In this document: positions 31,764-35,447 of the stretch, piece by piece | How positions within the stretch are numbered: position 1 is the first letter of the stretch | Layout of the letters: each line of letters opens with the position of its first letter | Assembly: GCA_946549035.1 (NCBI GenBank) | Contig: CAMNQH010000033.1 | Span: 1 to 35,447 of the forward strand | From: an uncultured Lachnospiraceae bacterium | GTDB taxonomy: Bacteria > Bacillota > Clostridia > Lachnospirales > Lachnospiraceae | Length of the DNA stretch: 35,447 bases | Direction: 5' to 3' | Notes under the pieces: generated by a model | What the model was told of the DNA's origin: nothing | Databases searched by the model: none | Seen by the model: only the letters and a program-made list of their open reading frames with translations | Position numbers and translations under genes: made by a program

Positions 31764-33197
31764 TTATTTGCTTCCATGTTTTTTCATAATTCCTTCTATC
31801 CTCTTGGTATACAGCATTTCAAAAGCTGCCACCGCATATTTCCGGGTGTCCTTAGGGGAGATAATCAGATCCACATACCCTCTCTTGGCTGCGGAAAGTA
31901 CGCTGGACTGAAGGGCTTCGTACTCTTTGGCCTTTTCTTCAATGACAGACGCCGCCTCTCCTTCATACATGATTTTAGCCGCCAGGTTTGCGTCCATCAT
32001 GCCGATTTTGCTGGTATCCCACGCATACACAAGATCCGCCCCTACAGCCTTGGAATTCATCATTACATACGCGCTTCCGTAAGCATTGCCGGTTAAAATA
32101 TTTACCTTAGGCACCGTAGCGGAAGCAAAGGCCGACACAAGATCCGCCATGGCCCTGGCAAGCCCTTTTTCGGAACACATAGCCGCAGAAAATCCTTCCA
32201 CATTGGTAAGGGACAGTACCGGAATCTCAAAGGCGTCGCAAAAGCGGACAAATTCCGCTGCCTTCTTTAATCCCCGCAAGGTGAAAGCCGCTTCATGCGT
32301 CTCCTCTTTCTCTCCCTCTTGATTAAAGCGGCAACTGCAGTTGGCTACAGCTCCTACCGTCATGCCGTTCAGCTTTAGAAATCCTGTCGTCATGTCCCTG
32401 GCATGGTCCTTTTTCGTCTCTATAAACAAATTGTCATCTGAAATCTGAGACAGCATCAACGCTGCATCTCCCTGAAATGCCCCTATATCTTCACAGGCCC
32501 GGTTTAAATCGTCTTCACAGGAGCTTTGGCATCCTCCCTCTAAATGATTGGAAGGCAAAACGGCCACAAGTTCCCGAATCTGGGCAAAAATCTCTTCCGC
32601 CGTACCTACGCCGTCCACAAATCCTCCATGCTCGCTTTGATAAGACGCTTTGGAAGTATCACATTTCGCCTTCGTATTTCCGGGAATCGCATCAGGAGAA
32701 TTAACGAATACCTTGCTGCCTGCTTCCAAATATGTAAAGTCGCTTAAAGCCGGGACAACCGTAAGGCCGCCGCCGCAAGTACCGAATACGGCGCATATCT
32801 GAGGAACCATTCCACTGGCTTCCACCTGCTTTGTATAGATATGCCCCAAGCCCCAAAGGGCATCCACCGATTCCTGAAGACGGACGCCTGCACAATCCAA
32901 AAGTCCAATCACCGGAGCCCCCATCTTCATGGCCATATCATACACAGCCGCAATCTTTTTTGCGTGCATCTCGCCGATGGTGCCTCCCAGCACGGACGCA
33001 TCCTGGCTGTATACATACACCAGTTTCCCGTCTATCAGCCCGTACCCTGTAATCACTCCGTCTGAGGGAGCGTCCACCTGAGTCAGGTTGAAATCCGTGC
33101 TTCTTGCCGTAACCAGGGAGCCGATTTCCATAAAACTCTTCTCGTCCAGCAAGCTACAAATTCTTTGTCTGGCCAAAGTCTCTGTACTGTTACTCAT
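31764..33197 (-). CDS. Acyl-CoA carboxyltransferase / methylmalonyl-CoA decarboxylase alpha-type subunit
   Basis: A 477-residue crotonase-fold carboxyltransferase of the MmdA/PccB/AccD family. It transfers CO2 between an acyl-CoA (methylmalonyl-, malonyl- or glutaconyl-type) and biotin. The two oxyanion-hole regions are visible: CAVFGTCGGGLTVVPAL in the N-half and LTGNAYGSAYVMMNSKAVGAD in the C-half. At 477 residues it is somewhat shorter than the usual 500-520, and the N-terminal region is compact. ATG 33197 follows GGAGGTTAAGAT. First gene of the operon behind a strong promoter. Which acyl-CoA it uses cannot be told from sequence. Confidence 0.88.
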   Translation of the reverse strand: MSNSTETLARQRICSLLDEKSFMEIGSLVTARSTDFNLTQVDAPSDGVITGYGLIDGKLVYVYSQDASVLGGTIGEMHAKKIAAVYDMAMKMGAPVIGLLDCAGVRLQESVDALWGLGHIYTKQVEASGMVPQICAVFGTCGGGLTVVPALSDFTYLEAGSKVFVNSPDAIPGNTKAKCDTSKASYQSEHGGFVDGVGTAEEIFAQIRELVAVLPSNHLEGGCQSSCEDDLNRACEDIGAFQGDAALMLSQISDDNLFIETKKDHARDMTTGFLKLNGMTVGAVANCSCRFNQEGEKEETHEAAFTLRGLKKAAEFVRFCDAFEIPVLSLTNVEGFSAAMCSEKGLARAMADLVSAFASATVPKVNILTGNAYGSAYVMMNSKAVGADLVYAWDTSKIGMMDANLAAKIMYEGEAASVIEEKAKEYEALQSSVLSAAKRGYVDLIISPKDTRKYAVAAFEMLYTKRIEGIMKKHGSK

Positions 33198-33242
33198 ATC
33201 TTAACCTCCGTATCTATAATAAAAAATTTTCTTCCGATTGTA

Positions 33243-33271
33243 ATTATATTACTTTTTGGTAACTTATTCAA
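33243..33271 (-). promoter_or_regulatory. Promoter of the sodium-pump decarboxylase operon
   Basis: TTGAAT (33266-33271), 17-base spacer, perfect TATAAT (33243-33248). It sits in a very AT-rich gap between the carboxyltransferase gene and the carboxypeptidase gene, about 45 bases upstream of the first ATG. Confidence 0.75.
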
Positions 33272-33299
33272 TAGAAAATTGTTAATATTTTCACTAATA

Positions 33300-34514
33300 T
33301 CAGATCCCCTGTAATTCTAATTCCTTACGCATGAAAAATTCCTGTAAAATATATGACAAATACCACTTTTCATGAAACTCTTCCACTTCTTCCTGCACCG
33401 TTATGGGATAGACGGCAATCCGCTCTTCTCCCAGGTAATAGCTCACCGTCCCAATCTCCTCCCCCACATGAAGGGGAGCCTTTAAAACCTCCGGCAGATC
33501 ATAAATCACATGAATCTCTTCATCAGGCTTTTTTAATACCTTCAACTCAGCGTCTTTTAAATATGGGGATACCTTAATCTCCTGATTCAAATCCCAGGCG
33601 GTGGGCATGGCATGATGCACCAAAATGTCCGAAAGCTCTTTTCCATGCTCAAATACTTCCTCATACTGGTAATGGTTAAGGGCATACGTCATTAATTCCT
33701 TGGTATCCGACCATTTATAGCTCTTGTTATTAGGCCATCCACAAGCCAAAAGAGCTACTACAAAGGTGCGGTCTCCCTGACGCAGCGCTCCTACATAACA
33801 ATATCCCGCATCACCAGTAAAACCTGTTTTTCCGGTGAGGGCTCCTTCCATCATGGATAAAAACGCATTATGATTCTGACAGGAATACTGCTTGGTTCCT
33901 TCTATATTAGAAAACGTATAGCTTCCGGTTCTTGTAATTTCCAAAAATGTCTCGTTTTTCAAGCAATAGCTCATAATCAATGCCAGATCCCGGGCTGTCG
34001 TTCCATGAACCCCCTGCTCATTCTGGGCGTCCAGACCATTGGGGGTAATAAAATAGGTATCCTGGCAACCGATTTCCTTGGCCTTTTGATTCATCATTTC
34101 TGCAAAGCCTTCCACCGTCCCGCCAATATGCTCTGCAATCACTACGGCGGAATCATTATGGGACTCCAGCATCAGGGAATAAACAAGATCTTTCAGCAAA
34201 AATTGTTCTCCCTGGGAAATTCCAAGATGCACCTTGGGCATGGAAGCCGCGTACGCGCTGGCCGTAGCCGTTTCCTCCAGATTTCCGCTTTCAATCGCAA
34301 GAATACAAGTCATAATCTTTGTGGTGCTGGCGTTGGGCATATGCCTATACCCGTCTTTTTCATACAGAACCCGGCCGGAATCCGCGTCCATCAAAACTGC
34401 AGATCTGGCATATAGATTCAAGGTCACTTCCTTCGCCTCCTGGGCAGATACCCCCTGTGATACGGCTAAAAACGCCATCAGCCAGGCGAGAATCATAAGA
34501 ACTGTCTTTTTCAA
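33300..34514 (-). CDS. Serine-type D-alanyl-D-alanine carboxypeptidase (S11, DacF-like)
   Basis: A 404-residue exported penicillin-binding protein 5/DacF-type enzyme that trims the terminal D-Ala from peptidoglycan stem peptides. It has a signal peptide (MKKTVLMILAWLMAFLAVSQ, cut near VSAQ), the SxxK motif STTK in HMPNASTTKIM, SxN as SHN in MLESHNDSAVV, and KTG in ALTGKTGFTGDAG. These are followed by the C-terminal PBP5_C-like beta domain and an amphipathic end that may lie on the membrane. The start is placed at TTG 34514, six bases after GGAAGTG. The ATG-like frame from 34592 begins inside a terminator, so it is unlikely. A GTG at 34523 is also possible. Confidence 0.92.
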   Translation of the reverse strand: MKKTVLMILAWLMAFLAVSQGVSAQEAKEVTLNLYARSAVLMDADSGRVLYEKDGYRHMPNASTTKIMTCILAIESGNLEETATASAYAASMPKVHLGISQGEQFLLKDLVYSLMLESHNDSAVVIAEHIGGTVEGFAEMMNQKAKEIGCQDTYFITPNGLDAQNEQGVHGTTARDLALIMSYCLKNETFLEITRTGSYTFSNIEGTKQYSCQNHNAFLSMMEGALTGKTGFTGDAGYCYVGALRQGDRTFVVALLACGWPNNKSYKWSDTKELMTYALNHYQYEEVFEHGKELSDILVHHAMPTAWDLNQEIKVSPYLKDAELKVLKKPDEEIHVIYDLPEVLKAPLHVGEEIGTVSYYLGEERIAVYPITVQEEVEEFHEKWYLSYILQEFFMRKELELQGI

Positions 34515-34573
34515 TCGTTTCACTTCCAAATTCGCTTTCTTAAAAATGTATGTATCAATTCCAGCCGCTACCA

Positions 34574-34611
34574 CAAAAAAAGGAGGCAGCATTGCACTGT
34601 CTCCTTTTTTT
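34574..34611 (-). terminator. Rho-independent terminator after the hydrogenase gene
   Basis: A run of A, a GGAG-x-CAG stem pairing with CTG-x-CTCC, and a run of seven T. It is almost symmetric, so it works in either direction; on the minus strand it lies seven bases after the hydrogenase stop. Confidence 0.85.
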
Positions 34612-34618
34612 GCATATT

Positions 34619-35447
34619 CTAATTTTTAGGAGCAAGGGGCATTTCCCATGCATCGTGATCTGTATGAAGCAGCTTGTGTGCCTGATGGGACAAGGGTTTC
34701 TCCAGATAATCCTTGTAAATCTGGGTAATAGAAGGATTCTCATGGGAGAACCGAATGGGGGCTTCCTTGTCTAACTGGTACAATTTACTCCCTCTTACAT
34801 CCGCCAGCTCCACGCCGTCGCAGATGGGCTGCCCGCCGCCGCCGGAGCATCCCCCGGGACAGGCCATTACCTCTACAAAGTCATATTCCGCCTGACCGCT
34901 TCGGATCGCTTCCATCAGCTCTTTGGTATTGCCAAGTCCGCTGACAACAGCCGTCCGCACTTTCGTGCCTGCAATATCAATCTCCGCTTCCCGAATTCCT
35001 TTTGTTCCTCGAACTGCATGAAATGCATCCGGATCCGGATTCGAGCCGGTGGCCAGATAATAAGCGCTTCGAAGGGCAGCCTCCATAACGCCTCCGGTTA
35101 CGCCAAAAATCACCGCCGCCCCGGTGCCTGCGCCTAAAGGCATATCAAATTCTTCTTCCTTCAAAATCTGCGGCATAATATGTTTCGCCCTTAAGAAACG
35201 GCTGACTTCCCGGGTGGTTAATACCACGTCCACATCCTGTCCGGCTCCTGCATCATTCATCACCGGCAAATCCGCTTCATGCTTTTTGGCAGTACAGGGC
35301 ATAATAGACGCGGAGAAAATCCGCTCCGGCTCTACCCCAAGAAGCTTGGCATAATAACTTTTTGCTACGGCTCCAAACATCTGCTGGGGGGATTTTGCCG
35401 TGGAAAGCTGAGAGGTCATATCTGGGTATTGGGATTTCAGGAAACGC
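34619..35447 (-). CDS. [FeFe]-hydrogenase catalytic subunit, C-terminal part (runs off the right edge)
   Basis: The H-cluster domain of an [FeFe]-hydrogenase of the HydA/HndD type, which interconverts protons/electrons and H2, usually with ferredoxin and/or NADH. Visible are H-cluster motif 2 (SIMPCTAKKHEA) and motif 3 (VMACPGGCSGGGGQP), whose cysteines bind the cluster. The C-terminal helical segment PLSHQAHKLLHTDH is typical of the family. The frame stays open to the last base of the window; upstream codons read RFLKSQYPD before the internal ATG at 35419, so this is a 5'-truncated view and not a short gene. Motif 1 (TSCCP-type) and the N-terminal Fe-S domains lie outside. Type and partner subunits cannot be judged here. 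Confidence 0.95.
   Translation of the reverse strand, partial: RFLKSQYPDMTSQLSTAKSPQQMFGAVAKSYYAKLLGVEPERIFSASIMPCTAKKHEADLPVMNDAGAGQDVDVVLTTREVSRFLRAKHIMPQILKEEEFDMPLGAGTGAAVIFGVTGGVMEAALRSAYYLATGSNPDPDAFHAVRGTKGIREAEIDIAGTKVRTAVVSGLGNTKELMEAIRSGQAEYDFVEVMACPGGCSGGGGQPICDGVELADVRGSKLYQLDKEAPIRFSHENPSITQIYKDYLEKPLSHQAHKLLHTDHDAWEMPLAPKN

Noticed and set aside
34515-34592. Longer D,D-carboxypeptidase from 34592
   Set aside because: It starts inside a terminator hairpin and would bury the signal peptide behind 26 residues.
34619-35419. A complete short hydrogenase-like protein starting at ATG 35419
   Set aside because: The frame is open to the window edge with family-like residues upstream (RFLKSQYPD), so this is a truncated view of a longer gene.
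1-35447. tRNA, rRNA, CRISPR or riboswitch elements
   Set aside because: No cloverleaf, rRNA core sequence, regularly spaced repeats or recognisable riboswitch core was seen in the gaps, which are mostly under 130 bases.

Overview
This window looks like chromosome from a strictly anaerobic gut-type Firmicute, most likely a Lachnospiraceae relative. That placement rests on recognisable gene content and is an inference. The supporting features are a six-gene Rnf complex in the clostridial order C-D-G-E-A-B, a membrane sodium-pump decarboxylase operon, an [FeFe]-hydrogenase, strong AGGAGG ribosome sites, several TTG/GTG starts and no respiratory-chain genes. I see no rRNA, tRNA, CRISPR array, prophage or insertion sequence. 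The only mobile-type gene is a Rpn/PD-(D/E)XK family ORF.

Layout, left to right. 1-227 is a non-coding edge ending in a terminator. 228-3856 (minus) is a proline/one-carbon operon (proB, DUF896 protein, 5-formyl-THF cyclo-ligase, proA) followed by a methyltransferase. 4008-5042 (plus) is the flavinylating lipoprotein ApbE, followed by a solitary Rpn-like gene with its own promoter and terminator. 5995-13938 (minus) holds a double-domain CmpB membrane protein and a probable seven-gene unit: an RbsB-type lipoprotein, two permeases, a double ATPase, two tandem SnoaL/NTF2-like proteins and an M15 peptidase. An RpiR-family regulator diverges from this unit at 14229. 15076-20122 (minus) is rnfCDGEAB. 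A YprB-like RNase H-fold exonuclease diverges from it at 20324. 21498-27193 (minus) is a housekeeping cluster: RpiR regulator, HI0933-type flavoprotein, cmk, ispH, ribosomal protein S1 and an orphan cheR. 27369-33197 (minus) is a biotin-dependent sodium-pump (trans)carboxylase operon. 33300-34514 is a D,D-carboxypeptidase. The right edge cuts through an [FeFe]-hydrogenase.

How the genes fit together. Much of the window concerns anaerobic ion and electron economy. The hydrogenase and Rnf handle ferredoxin/NADH electrons. ApbE can attach FMN to RnfD and RnfG. The decarboxylase pump converts decarboxylation energy into a sodium gradient. The least explained block is 7339-15032, where a sugar-type ABC importer is coupled to two SnoaL-like proteins and a signal-less M15 peptidase under a degenerate-SIS RpiR regulator, with a candidate direct-repeat operator between the divergent promoters. 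The second most interesting block is 27369-33197, which combines both an acyl-CoA-type and a pyruvate/oxaloacetate-type carboxyltransferase with one biotin carrier and one sodium pump.
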